Positions 8,226 to 17,066 of a stretch of 64,000 nucleotides of DNA are shown here, one piece after another. Source of the DNA: Streptomyces aureocirculatus (GTDB lineage: Bacteria; Actinomycetota; Actinomycetes; Streptomycetales; Streptomycetaceae); NCBI RefSeq assembly GCF_000720475.1, contig NZ_JOAP01000025.1, forward strand, positions 62,001 through 126,000, written 5' to 3'. The position numbers and the translations under genes were made by a program. Under the pieces are notes generated by a model. It was not told where the DNA came from and made no database searches. It worked only from the letters and a program-made list of their open reading frames with translations. How positions within the stretch are numbered: the first letter of the stretch is position 1; each line of letters starts with the position of its first letter.

Positions 8226-9065
8226 CTAGTCGCCGGCGTCGAGTAGGTCGTCGAGGCCGCCCCCGTTGCCTCTGCTGTCCAAAGGACCTGACTTGCTGCG
8301 GGAGCTTCGTTGTGAGGACAGGTAAAAGTCACGGCCCCAGGTCCGGCGGACCTCGGCTTGACGGGGGGTGTCCTGCCAGGCAGTCAATTGGTCGGCCAGC
8401 CGTGCATAGTCCAGGGGAATCCGCGCGCCACGGAGCAGCAGCACCACTTCGCGGAGCCTGGTGCCCAGCATCTCGAACGACGTCGAGGTGCCGATTCGTA
8501 CGAAGCGTTTACGGAGGGGCTCATTCAACTCCTCGGTCAACTTTGTGGCAGACAACGCAGGTTGAGAGTCCTCCGTACCCGGGCGCCCCTGTGCCAGGTG
8601 CCGGACTGATCGGCCCAGGCCCCAGGCCTGCGCATGCATGTTGGCGTCGCGGATGGACTGCTGATGGAGCGCCCACAACGTGATCGTGAGGAAGACGGCC
8701 TTCTCCTCGGCGAGTTCGCGTCGCTCGCTCCAGCGGCGCTGCTCGGCAGAGAAGTACTTCGCTGACGCTCCGTCCTCCTGCTCAGCGACCATGGCGGAGT
8801 CGTGCTCAGCTCGGATGGCGGACAGCTCCTCAAGCCCGTCGTTGCCCCAGCTCTCGGGGGCTTCGTGCACGGCCTTGCCGAGTCCGCGCCGGAGGCGGGC
8901 CAGGGCCGCTACGGCGCTTGAATTGTCCTGCCGGTACAGGGCCTGCAGGCGCCCTATACAACGGTCGGTGGCGCGTCCTGGTGCTTGCAGGGACGGACGA
9001 GGCAGCCCACCTCCCGAAGACCGCCGCGGTGTGCTCTTGGGCGATGACGGCATGACGTTGGTCAT
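8226..9065 (-). CDS. cse2: Cascade small subunit Cse2 (CasB/Cas11e)
   Basis: A 279-residue, mostly helical, Arg-rich protein. ATG 9065 follows directly on the stop of cas3-cse1 (TGA-ATG, no gap). Motifs such as ALARLRRGLGKAVHEAPE and GTSTSFEMLGTRLREVVLLLR match the Cse2 family. Two copies normally hold the crRNA-target hybrid in place inside Cascade. The first 35 residues and the Ser/Gly/Arg tail from about residue 250 are low-complexity. A 64-base gap separates it from cas7e. Confidence 0.93.
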   Translation of the reverse strand: MTNVMPSSPKSTPRRSSGGGLPRPSLQAPGRATDRCIGRLQALYRQDNSSAVAALARLRRGLGKAVHEAPESWGNDGLEELSAIRAEHDSAMVAEQEDGASAKYFSAEQRRWSERRELAEEKAVFLTITLWALHQQSIRDANMHAQAWGLGRSVRHLAQGRPGTEDSQPALSATKLTEELNEPLRKRFVRIGTSTSFEMLGTRLREVVLLLRGARIPLDYARLADQLTAWQDTPRQAEVRRTWGRDFYLSSQRSSRSKSGPLDSRGNGGGLDDLLDAGD

Positions 9066-12000
9066 TCAGTTACCTTCGTCCGGATCTTGTTGCGGTCGCG
9101 GCAATACCTGGTTCAGCCGCTGTCGGAACCACTGCTCTGCGCGTGCGTCATTGACCCAGTGGCGTCCCGAACCGGGGACGTCGGCCACCCGGCCCTCCGA
9201 AGCGGCGGACCCCGCGGAGTCGAGCAACTCCAGCCCGAGCCGCGTGACCTGCATGCGGACAGTGGCCTGCCAGAGCTCCCGAGCCGCGTGCGGGTCGGTG
9301 CTCGGACGCAAGGCGGCAAGCCATTGCCGATATGGCCCGTCCAGCGCTCCGAAACCGAGGTCGCGGGCGGCATCGCTCGTGGGATCGGGGTTCGATCCCA
9401 CGGCACGTGCCAGATTCCCGGCCAGTTGGCCGAGTGCCGTCACCGCGCCCTGCGCGTCGTGCACCGCATCGACTGCTGTGGCGCCGAAGTCGGGCTTCTC
9501 CTCGTGCAGGAGGATCACCGGCAGGACCACCGCGTCATCCACGACCTCGTCCACCACGGACTGCTGTGTGCCATACACCGCGCCTACGAGCCGCACCCGG
9601 ATCAACGACGTTTGATCGATGAAACCTTGCGAAGCGAGCATCGAATACCAGGAGACGATCCCGGCAGGAAGCGACTCCGGAGTGCCGCGACCGGTGTCGT
9701 CGCTGGCCGAGCGCCGCGCGGGCAGCAGCGAACCCAGCCCGCGCCAGGCCGCCCGGCTCGGATCGTGCTGGCGCGGCATGTAGACCAGCGGCCGCCCCTG
9801 CTTCTTCTCCTGTGCGGTGCTGCGCCTCCAGCTACACATGGGCTCCCGCTTCCATGGCGCATGTGGGGTCAGAGGGTCTCCGTACCCGAGAACGACACCG
9901 CTCACCTGCTCGCCGTCGACGTGCAGGCGCAGGCGCCGTGACTGCCAGGTGTACAGGTCACGCAGCCCCACCGGGCCCCGGGCGAGCCGGTCTGCGTCGG
10001 CGGCCCCCGCTGTGGACGAGGGGTGTCGCCAGGCGGGCAGATCCTCGTCTTCCTGCTCAACAATGCCCTCGTCGAAGGCAATCAGATTCAGGAGCAGGGT
10101 CTGGTGCAGGGTGACACTCTCGGCGTAGATACCGCCGAGATTGCCCAGGGAGCCGACACCGAGCGGGTACACCTTGCCGGACTTGGCCCGAGGGTCTCCC
10201 GCCATCCCGGACTTGATTCCCGAGGGGTCGTAGGCATGCGCGTGAACGAGCCAGCGCGCGGCCTCGGCGTAGGAAAGCCGGCGCACACCGGGATTGCGCA
10301 TGGTGAAGAAGGGTTCCCCATTCGGCACGTCGGCGACGAGCCGGTTGAGAGAGGAAATTTCGCCCTTCGCTGTGCTCAGACCGGCCACTTGGTAGAAGGG
10401 CGCATATGAGTGGAACAGGTCGAAGCGGTTCCGATGCCGGTCGAGGTAGCCGGGGACTTCGCCGAACGGATCCGGTGACTCCCACAGCCGCGCCCAGTCG
10501 TCGAGTTCTGCCGGACCGTCGATCGCATCGTGCAAGATCGCCAGCAACAACCTCAGCAGGGCGAAATCCTGCGTCGGAAGGTCACCTGCGAGGCGACGCA
10601 CGTCCCGGGCCTGGGCGAAGACCTCCATGAGTGACAGCTCGTCCATGCTTCCATCGAGGCGCTGGACCGGCAACCATGCGGATGTCACGAGGTTGAAGGA
10701 GGGAGGGCCCTGGAGAGGAGGGAGCTTCGGTGCCAAGGGGCTCAGCTCCTTACCGGTGACGAGCGTGGAGATCGCCCGGTTCGCTGCCCGCTCATCGTCG
10801 ACTTCCTCCGTCGGTTCGGCCTCATGCACTGACACGGTGGGGGCACGTGATGCCTCGAAGGCGGTCTGCACCCGCAGTCCGTCGACGACGCTGTACCTGA
10901 GAGCGAAGCCTGACAGACGGGTCTGACAATCCTCGTCCAGAACGAGCATCAACTCGCCTGCCAGCAAAGGGCATTCCTTCACCTGCCAGGCCGGGACCAT
11001 GAAACGCTCCAGCTCACCGATGGTCCGATCGATCGCACCGGGGTGGGAGAACAGCCGGGGCAGAGCGATCGCACTCGCAGCGACGGCCTCAGCGGCTCGC
11101 CAGTCGGGAGGGAAGTCCGTCGGCAGCCTCAGACCGCCCTGACCGCGGGGCAGCCAGGGCACCGTGGCGAGCGTGCCGTTACGCAACCGCTGCACCACCA
11201 TGACCTCCAGGCTCTCCTGGCTGTCGCGCACTTGAGCTCTGCCCTCACGGGTGTCGTCGGCATCGCCGGCGTTGGCCCCGAGCCAGCCGTAGATCGGGCG
11301 TCCGGCCCGTCTGACCGGACCGAGCAGGAACGCCTCCGCCTTCTGCCGCTTGTCTGCGAGAACGCGGAACTGTTCCGCCTGCGCCGCGCTCAGTTCCCCC
11401 GCCCAACGCGGCGGACCGAACTCGGTCGCACCGTAAGCGGCCTGTACGAGCGGGCTGATGTGGTGGGGAAGCACTAGCTGTTCGCCGTCGAGATGCGGCC
11501 CGAGCACGGCCAGGCACCGAAGCAGAGCATGTCGTCCGTAGACGACCTCCGAGCCACGCACGGGCTGTGGCAGATCCGGCTCCCACGCGGCACCCGCCAC
11601 AAGACAGCGGGCCGTGGCGAGCCGAGTCGGGCGCTGTCGTGGGTGTCGGTGCAGCCGCCCCATGCGCTGGAGCATCAGGTCTACCGGTGCCAGATCGGTG
11701 ACCAGCAGATCGAAATCCACGTCGAGCGACTGCTCGACCACCTGGCTGGCCACCACGATGTGTGGGCCAGTAGGCCGCTCTCCGTCTGGCCCGAAGATAT
11801 CCCGCAGTTCGGCGTCCCGAGCCGCTCGGTCAGCGGCAAGGAACCGGGAATGCGTGACCGTCACGTGCTGTGCACCGAACCGCTCACGTAACACATCGGC
11901 TGCATCCAGGACGCGCTGCACGGTGTTCCGCACGATCAGAGCGCAGCCGCCGTCCTGGAGCTCATGCATCAGCCGGTCGGCGAGCTGGTCAAGATCGTCG

Positions 12001-13745
12001 TCCAAGCGTTCCAATGTCACATCCGTATGGCGTCCCGATGCGGCAGGAGGCTGTACGGACAGGACCGGGGCGCCTGGCGCGACGGCAGTGATCAGAGGAT
12101 AGGCAGCGGAGTCCGACCTCATCGCACCGTCCACGACCGCTTCTCCCGCGTAACTGACCGCCAACGCTCGCCTGCGGTCGGCAGGAAGGGTCGCCGACAG
12201 CATGATGACCGGAACGCGATACGCGGCGAGCCACTCCAGAACCCGGTCGAGATATCGGCCCATGTAGGCGTCATAGGCGTGTACTTCGTCGATGATGACC
12301 ACCTTGCCTGCCACCGCCAGATGCCGCAGTGCCAGATGTCGGCTCTTGAGCCCGGCGAACAGCACCTGATCGATGGTCCCCACCACGAACGAGGCGAGCA
12401 GTGCCTTCTTCCGTCCCCGTAACCACTGATGAGCCTGTAGCCCGGCAGGTTCGGAACGAGGGGACCGCACCCCGCTCAGATGCTCTGACCGATCGGGCTC
12501 GACCGCCGCGATGGTGCGATGTCCCCGGCGCAAGAGACCCGACCAGACGTCGTTGAGCGCTGCTTTCGCATGGGCCAGGGCGACTGTCGAGGAACCGGAG
12601 TCGGGCAGGTGATCGAGCCAGTCCAACAACCGCGGGAACATGGCATCACCAGTCGCCCGAGTGGGCAACGCCACCAGACAACCACCGGCCCCGCTCCTGG
12701 CGGCCAGGATCTCCGCCGCTGCGAATGCCGCTTCGGTTTTGCCTTCCCCCATCGGGGCTTCGATCATCAGCAACCCTGGGGTGGGCATCTGACGCGCTGC
12801 TCGAACGGCCTCGACCTGTACCGGCCTGATCCGGGCCTCAACGGGGAGAGCGAAGCGCTCGGCGAACAGCGTCTCTGCGGAGCGGTCAGGTAGCTCAGGC
12901 TCCCAGGGGCCCGGGAGGTCCAGCCCCTCCCAGGCTGCCGTAAGACGGCGGGCTTCGCCGACCGGGCCGATCGGATGCCAGGAAGCCGGATCGTACGGGA
13001 ACAGCTCAGCGGAGCTGGCTATCCAGTCCGACAGGATCACGATCGCCGTAAGGAGCACTTGCGCGGGCTGCGTTAGCCGCACGTCCTTCCAGCCCGACAA
13101 ATGCTGGGGTATTCCGGCTAGTTCAGCACATCCATCCATCAACTCGTACTGCACGTCGCGCCACAGGTTTTCGGCGTCGCCGGGGTGGCGCAGGAGCCAG
13201 GGGCGGAGTTGGAGGTCATGAATCTGCTGGTGCTCGGGTGGCGTGCCGTGATGCCCGCCCGCCACGACAGCAAACTGTCCGGACACCCTCGTGGTCATGC
13301 CAAAGCGCACGCTGAGCCATTCCTGGAGCAGCAACTGCCCGGCGAGCCCATGCGGCGCTGTACGGCGATCGGTTCCATATTGCGCGGCGGTCGGCATCTC
13401 CAGGCCGGCAGCACGCATGCGATCGGCGAGCGAATCAACTTGGCAGGCGAAGGCGCAGGTTGCCTTGCCGACGTCATGGGCTCCCGCAAGGAACATCACG
13501 AGCCGTCGTGCACCGCTCTCACCCTCTGGAAGATCCTTGGCCACCAGGGATCTGATGTTGGCGGGGAGCCACACATCCCAGAGCTTCCCGGCCACGCTGG
13601 CGCTGTCGGCCAGGTGCCGCCACAGGGGCAGATGACCATCGGTCTTTGGATCGTGTTTCGCCCAGGTGGTGCGGGCAGCCGGGGAAAGCCGCGCGAAGGG
13701 CACGTCGCCTTCCGGGGGTTCTTGAACCACAGGTGTATGAAACAC
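9066..13745 (-). CDS. cas3-cse1: Fused Cas3 nuclease-helicase and Cse1 (Cas8e)
   Basis: A single 1559-residue frame starting at GTG 13745 after GAGGG. The HD nuclease domain (residues 30-260) shows H44, H90-D91 in AGAHDVGK, H132, GGHHG at 163-167 and D240. The SF2 helicase has Walker A MGEGKT (332-337), DEVH (486-489), SAT (517-519) and QRMGRLHRH (693-701). After a charged linker (about 970-1015) comes Cse1, starting FNLVTSAWLPVQRLDG. Cse1 recognises the PAM and recruits Cas3 to degrade target DNA; fusing the two puts the nuclease permanently on Cascade. This fusion is known from Streptomyces type I-E loci. First gene of the cas operon; all catalytic motifs look intact. Confidence 0.97.
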   Translation of the reverse strand: MFHTPVVQEPPEGDVPFARLSPAARTTWAKHDPKTDGHLPLWRHLADSASVAGKLWDVWLPANIRSLVAKDLPEGESGARRLVMFLAGAHDVGKATCAFACQVDSLADRMRAAGLEMPTAAQYGTDRRTAPHGLAGQLLLQEWLSVRFGMTTRVSGQFAVVAGGHHGTPPEHQQIHDLQLRPWLLRHPGDAENLWRDVQYELMDGCAELAGIPQHLSGWKDVRLTQPAQVLLTAIVILSDWIASSAELFPYDPASWHPIGPVGEARRLTAAWEGLDLPGPWEPELPDRSAETLFAERFALPVEARIRPVQVEAVRAARQMPTPGLLMIEAPMGEGKTEAAFAAAEILAARSGAGGCLVALPTRATGDAMFPRLLDWLDHLPDSGSSTVALAHAKAALNDVWSGLLRRGHRTIAAVEPDRSEHLSGVRSPRSEPAGLQAHQWLRGRKKALLASFVVGTIDQVLFAGLKSRHLALRHLAVAGKVVIIDEVHAYDAYMGRYLDRVLEWLAAYRVPVIMLSATLPADRRRALAVSYAGEAVVDGAMRSDSAAYPLITAVAPGAPVLSVQPPAASGRHTDVTLERLDDDLDQLADRLMHELQDGGCALIVRNTVQRVLDAADVLRERFGAQHVTVTHSRFLAADRAARDAELRDIFGPDGERPTGPHIVVASQVVEQSLDVDFDLLVTDLAPVDLMLQRMGRLHRHPRQRPTRLATARCLVAGAAWEPDLPQPVRGSEVVYGRHALLRCLAVLGPHLDGEQLVLPHHISPLVQAAYGATEFGPPRWAGELSAAQAEQFRVLADKRQKAEAFLLGPVRRAGRPIYGWLGANAGDADDTREGRAQVRDSQESLEVMVVQRLRNGTLATVPWLPRGQGGLRLPTDFPPDWRAAEAVAASAIALPRLFSHPGAIDRTIGELERFMVPAWQVKECPLLAGELMLVLDEDCQTRLSGFALRYSVVDGLRVQTAFEASRAPTVSVHEAEPTEEVDDERAANRAISTLVTGKELSPLAPKLPPLQGPPSFNLVTSAWLPVQRLDGSMDELSLMEVFAQARDVRRLAGDLPTQDFALLRLLLAILHDAIDGPAELDDWARLWESPDPFGEVPGYLDRHRNRFDLFHSYAPFYQVAGLSTAKGEISSLNRLVADVPNGEPFFTMRNPGVRRLSYAEAARWLVHAHAYDPSGIKSGMAGDPRAKSGKVYPLGVGSLGNLGGIYAESVTLHQTLLLNLIAFDEGIVEQEDEDLPAWRHPSSTAGAADADRLARGPVGLRDLYTWQSRRLRLHVDGEQVSGVVLGYGDPLTPHAPWKREPMCSWRRSTAQEKKQGRPLVYMPRQHDPSRAAWRGLGSLLPARRSASDDTGRGTPESLPAGIVSWYSMLASQGFIDQTSLIRVRLVGAVYGTQQSVVDEVVDDAVVLPVILLHEEKPDFGATAVDAVHDAQGAVTALGQLAGNLARAVGSNPDPTSDAARDLGFGALDGPYRQWLAALRPSTDPHAARELWQATVRMQVTRLGLELLDSAGSAASEGRVADVPGSGRHWVNDARAEQWFRQRLNQVLPRPQQDPDEGN

Positions 13746-13886
13746 GTCCGAGCCCTCACGGAGACGGTTTTACGGAAAAACAGGTGGCTTGGGGCGGCTG
13801 GCGTAGTAAGGCGCTGGGGACGCGTCGAAGACCACGTCGGGAACGGTCGGCACCCTGCGTACCGGATGCCGACCGCGGCAGCTCCG

Positions 13887-14081
13887 TCAGGCCTGAGCGC
13901 TGCCCAACGTCGACTGCGCGATCACCAGGACGATGACCACGACCACGACGGCACCCCATACCCACGAGGCGTACGGAGAAGGTGCGGGCGGGCAGGCTGC
14001 TAGGAGCGCCGCGAGCACAGCGTAAAGAGCGACGAACGGGCCGGATGGGCCTTCTGAGCTGCGACTTGAACGTAATATCAT
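13887..14081 (-). CDS. Small two-helix membrane protein between array 2 and cas3
   Basis: A 64-residue protein starting at ATG 14081, with AGGA about 10 bases upstream. It has two hydrophobic segments, FVALYAVLAALLAAC and WVWGAVVVVVIVLVIA, separated by a Pro-rich turn, and a short charged N-terminus. It is on the same strand as the cas operon and ends 141 bases before cas3-cse1. No family is recognised. It may be a chance open frame, but the paired membrane segments and ribosome binding site argue for a real gene. The rest of 13746-14300 shows only a 16-bp GC palindrome at 14117-14132. Confidence 0.5.
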   Translation of the reverse strand: MILRSSRSSEGPSGPFVALYAVLAALLAACPPAPSPYASWVWGAVVVVVIVLVIAQSTLGSAQA

Positions 14082-14300
14082 GAGTGCGTTCCTACGATCG
14101 TCAGGTGGTTAGGGACAGGCCGGGCCCGGCCTCCTCGGTGAGACGGGGAGGTGCAACGGGTCCGGCCGATTTCGTGAACGGGCTCGCTGCGAGGGCTGGT
14201 TGCGGCGAGCGTACACACGGGGCGAGCGGTGAAGGGTAGCCTTTTGACGAAGTCGGCTGTAATACAGATAGATCCCCAGTTGGCACTGCCGAACAGTCTT

Positions 14301-15612
14301 TAAGCCGACCCTCCATGCGCGGGGGCCACACCGGCGGGATGCCGCAGCACCAGGTGTTGCTGGGACCACCCCCGCATGCGCGGGGACCACGTGCCCGTTC
14401 GTGTCTACGCCGAGGTAGATCCCGGGACCACCCCTGCATGCGCGGGGACCACAGGACCACAAGACCCACGGCGGCCAACAAGCCGGGACCACCCCCGCAT
14501 GCGCCGGGGACCACATTCGTTCAGCGTGCTGACAGTGATGCTGAAAGGGACACCCCCGCATGCGCGGGGACCACGCCATCGGCTCTTCTGCGACCCCGGC
14601 GACCCGGGGACCACCCCCGCATGCGCGGGGACCACGATTTGGGGTTCGGGGGGACCCACTACCTGAGGGGACCACCCCCGCATGCGCGGGGACCACCACC
14701 CGGCAGTACTGATCTCGCTGGACTCGGTGGGACCACCCCCGCATGCGCGGGGACCACGCCAGGCCGGAGATGATGCTGGCGACGGTGTCGGGACCACCCC
14801 CGCATGCGCGGGGACCACCAGCCAGCCGCGCCAGTGCCAGGGCTGCGTCCTGGGACCACCCCCGCATGCGCGGGGACCACGGCGCCGCAGACGGGTTCAT
14901 CACCGACTGCCGGGGACCACCCCCGCATGCGCGGGGACCACAAAGTAGCAGGTCAGTCGCTACAACCTTCCTCGGGACCACCCCCGCATGCGCGGGGACC
15001 ACGGCTGCTCGCCGCTCGTCCCCTCCGGGCACCGGGGACCACCCCCGCATGCGCGGGGACCACACGGTCAAGTACGCGCCGAGCGTCAGCCGCGCGGGAC
15101 CACCCCCGCATGCGCGGGGACCACCAGTGCCCTTGATGCAGCGCTTTTTCTCGTCGGGGACCACCCCCGCATGCGCGGGGACCACACGTCGTTCACGGTC
15201 CCCATGCGCCGAGTCCCGGGACCACCCCCGCATGCGCGGGGACCACTGAATTGTGGTCCTGGATCGCGCGAATCTTCCGGGACCACCCCCGCATGCGCGG
15301 GGACCACCCCCCGCCGGTCACGTACACGATGCGCAACCAGGGACCACCCCCGCATGCGCGGGGACCACTTGATCGCGCGCGCGTTTCCGCCGCTCTCCTG
15401 GGGACCACCCCCGCATGCGCGGGGACCACACAGCTTGACAGTTCCGGAACAGCGGAGCATGGGGACCACCCCCGCATGCGCGGGGACCACTCACGGTCGA
15501 GCAACGTGAGGTCGTACGACACGGGACCACCCCCGCATGCGCGGGGACCACATGTGGAGGGGCTCGCCGATGCCCAGGCGCACGGGACCACCCCCGCATG
15601 CGCGGGGACCAC
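14301..15612 (-). CRISPR. Type I-E CRISPR array 2 (22 repeats, about 4 imperfect)
   Basis: Same 29-bp repeat as array 1. Copies start at 14362, 14424, 14485, 14547, 14607, 14668, 14729, 14790, 14852, 14913, 14974, 15035, 15096, 15157, 15218, 15279, 15340, 15401, 15462, 15523 and 15584, with a decayed copy at about 14301. The copy at 14424 has a C-to-T change, the one at 14485 has one extra C and the one at 14547 lacks one base, so decay is concentrated at the low-coordinate end. Spacers are 32-33 bp. Leader similarity on the high side and the decayed end on the low side show minus-strand transcription. The transcript would run towards the small membrane gene and cas3-cse1. Confidence 0.98.
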
Positions 15613-15690
15613 AGGGTGCAACCTGCACGTTCACGGTCTGGGGGAGTCAACTTTGCTCACTAGCATGTGAACCGACATTTAGGGCACCTG
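15613..15690 (-). promoter_or_regulatory. CRISPR leader of array 2
   Basis: This sequence matches the array 1 leader in several ordered blocks (ACCTGCA, CTTTGCTCACT, CCGACATTTAGG). It is AT-richer than its surroundings and adjoins the newest intact repeat. It probably holds the array promoter and the integration signals. The far limit is uncertain. Confidence 0.72.
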
Positions 15691-15880
15691 CCTTCAAATT
15701 TCATGGCCCATGAGTAGAACGTCTTGATACTGCGGTACCCAGAGTGCAGCCTAAGAACGACCTTGGAGACTTGCGAAGCGGGCGGGGGCCCAGCATCCTC
15801 TCACTCTGAAAAGAGCTGTTCCAGGCCGTAGTTGTCCGAAGGTTCGCTAGCGCCGCTCGCCGATGGATTGGCGTGCGTGT

Positions 15881-15958
15881 GCGATCCCCGCGTCTGCGGG
15901 GGTGGTCCCTGGGGATCTCTGGTATTTGCGTGTTCCCTGCTCCTGCGGGGCTTGAGGC
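15881..15958 (+). repeat. Relic CRISPR repeats in opposite orientation
   Basis: 15881-15909 reads GCGATCCCCGCG then TCTGCGGGGGTGGTCCC. It is close to the complement-strand form of the array repeat, so it is inverted relative to both arrays. A poorer copy, GTGTTCCCTGCTCCTGCGGGG, starts at about 15930. The interval is shorter than one normal unit. Best read as the remains of a third array, or of an inverted end of array 2. Confidence 0.55.
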
Positions 15959-16342
15959 GGATTCGCAGGTGCTGACCGTTCACGCCCCCAGTCGTCCGCC
16001 GAGAGGCTCGCGTGCCGAGTCTGCGTCATGCCTGCGGAGCTCGCTCAGTACCTCAAGCAAACTCGTGGTGTCTGCGCTGCACCAGCGGGAGTCATCCGTC
16101 GGCGAATCTGTCGCCTCTGCGCCGTCACGCATGCGGGAGAGGGCGGTTGAGGTAGCCCGAATGTGGGCCTATGCCAGGGCAGAGACGGTCTGTAGGAAGC
16201 TCGTTCGCTACGGAACGTGACCGAAGCAACGGGGCGTACTTGTGTGTTGTCAGCCGCTGAGCCTCATCGTGGAGCGAGGGTGTTCCTGCGGAGTGACGCA
16301 GTCTCGGGGGTGTCCCCTAGTGGCTTCCGGTTCCCTGGGGGA
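15959..16342. other. Stretch without a supported gene
   Basis: Several frames are open for short distances, but none has a recognisable protein, a good ribosome binding site or consistent codon use. It lies between the relic repeats and repeat copy B and is probably decayed island DNA. Confidence 0.4.
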
Positions 16343-16530
16343 GGGGCGGCCGTGTGGTGAACGCCTGACCGCTCCCGGTCGAGCAGGATCCAGGAGGATG
16401 CAGCCGCATAGTAACGGGCAGGTATGTCCGTTCCTCCAGTGTTTCCGCAGGTGAGACGGGTCACTCGAATGGGTTCGAGTCCCACCCGCCCCACCCAGGC
16501 GTCAGGGCGCAGGAACGATTCCACCTGCGC
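16343..16530 (+). repeat. tRNA-3'-end-like repeat, copy B (candidate attachment site)
   Basis: Counterpart of copy A. The shared core runs from GTGTGGTGAACGCCTGAC (16352) to the CCCACC end (16495). The T-arm is better kept here: TGGG-TTCGAGT-CCCA pairs. The 3' acceptor-like strand CCGCCCC (16486-16492) is exactly complementary to GGGGCGG at 16343-16349, about 150 bases upstream, too long for a normal tRNA. After the tRNA-like end, AGGAACGATTC again resembles copy A. It is either the remnant of a tRNA attachment site or a long tRNA-like RNA. Confidence 0.6.
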
Positions 16531-16722
16531 CAACCGCCCAAACCTGCGGCAGCCGCCCATTCGGGTGGCGTCCGGATGATCATTGGCTCGGCCGACGCTC
16601 ACCCGAAGCGCAAGCGATCACGACATGCGTCGGCCCCGGCCGGGAGACACGCACCGGCCGGGGCCTCGTCCGTCCACTCCACCAGCGTGGGGGGTGCCTG
16701 GAGCGCACGGGCGTTCGGGGGC

Positions 16723-16875
16723 TCAGCAGTCATCGCCTTGTGGGCGGGCGTGGCACCGTTCGAGGTGCAGCGTGCGCGGGCACCACACGCAGGCGTTACC
16801 GGAGTTCTGCTGTACGTCGAGGAGGGCCGCGCCGGGTACGACGAACATCCGTAAGGGGCCGGTCATGTCCCGCAT
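16723..16875 (-). CDS. Small conserved Streptomyces hypothetical protein
   Basis: A 50-residue protein starting at ATG 16875, after a near-perfect AGGAGG six bases upstream. The core, FVVPGAALLDVQQNSGNACVWC, carries two cysteines. Similar small proteins are common in Streptomyces next to XRE regulators. The C-terminus (HARPQGDDC) gives a third Cys. Function is unknown. The start overlaps the end of the next upstream gene by 13 bases, so the three minus-strand genes here are probably cotranscribed. Confidence 0.75.
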   Translation of the reverse strand: MRDMTGPLRMFVVPGAALLDVQQNSGNACVWCPRTLHLERCHARPQGDDC

Positions 16876-17066
16876 CGGTTGCCTCCTGTGCGGTTCAGGT
16901 GGGCCCTGACGGCGGCGCCGCGTGCGGCATTCCACGCCCGGCGCAGGCGGGTCCCCTTCGGGCAGTAGTCCTCCTGTCGGCAGGGGGCGCAGGCGTTCAG
17001 GTGTCCCATGTACGTCGCGTAGACCCGCGTTGCCGCAGCGTCGAGTTCCGCCGTCGTGGCACTCAT
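16863..17066 (-). CDS. Small Cys-containing hypothetical protein
   Basis: A 67-residue protein from ATG 17066, overlapping the upstream stop (ATGA). It has a helical N-terminus (TTAELDAAATRVYATYMGHL), then ACAPCRQEDYCPKG with three cysteines in a possible metal- or redox-active cluster, and a basic tail. It resembles small proteins often found beside XRE regulators in Streptomyces; no biochemical role is known to me. Confidence 0.72.
   Translation of the reverse strand: MSATTAELDAAATRVYATYMGHLNACAPCRQEDYCPKGTRLRRAWNAARGAAVRAHLNRTGGNRCGT

Noticed and set aside
15873..16220. Plus-strand gene between the relic repeats and copy B
   Set aside because: No ribosome binding site, no recognisable domain, and its start lies in the relic repeat.
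16343..16495. tmRNA or normal tRNA gene
   Set aside because: Too short and wrong ends for tmRNA; no canonical D-arm or anticodon arm for a tRNA.
2045..16530. Integrase, transposase or insertion sequence of the island
   Set aside because: None of the frames between the repeats shows recombinase or DDE motifs.
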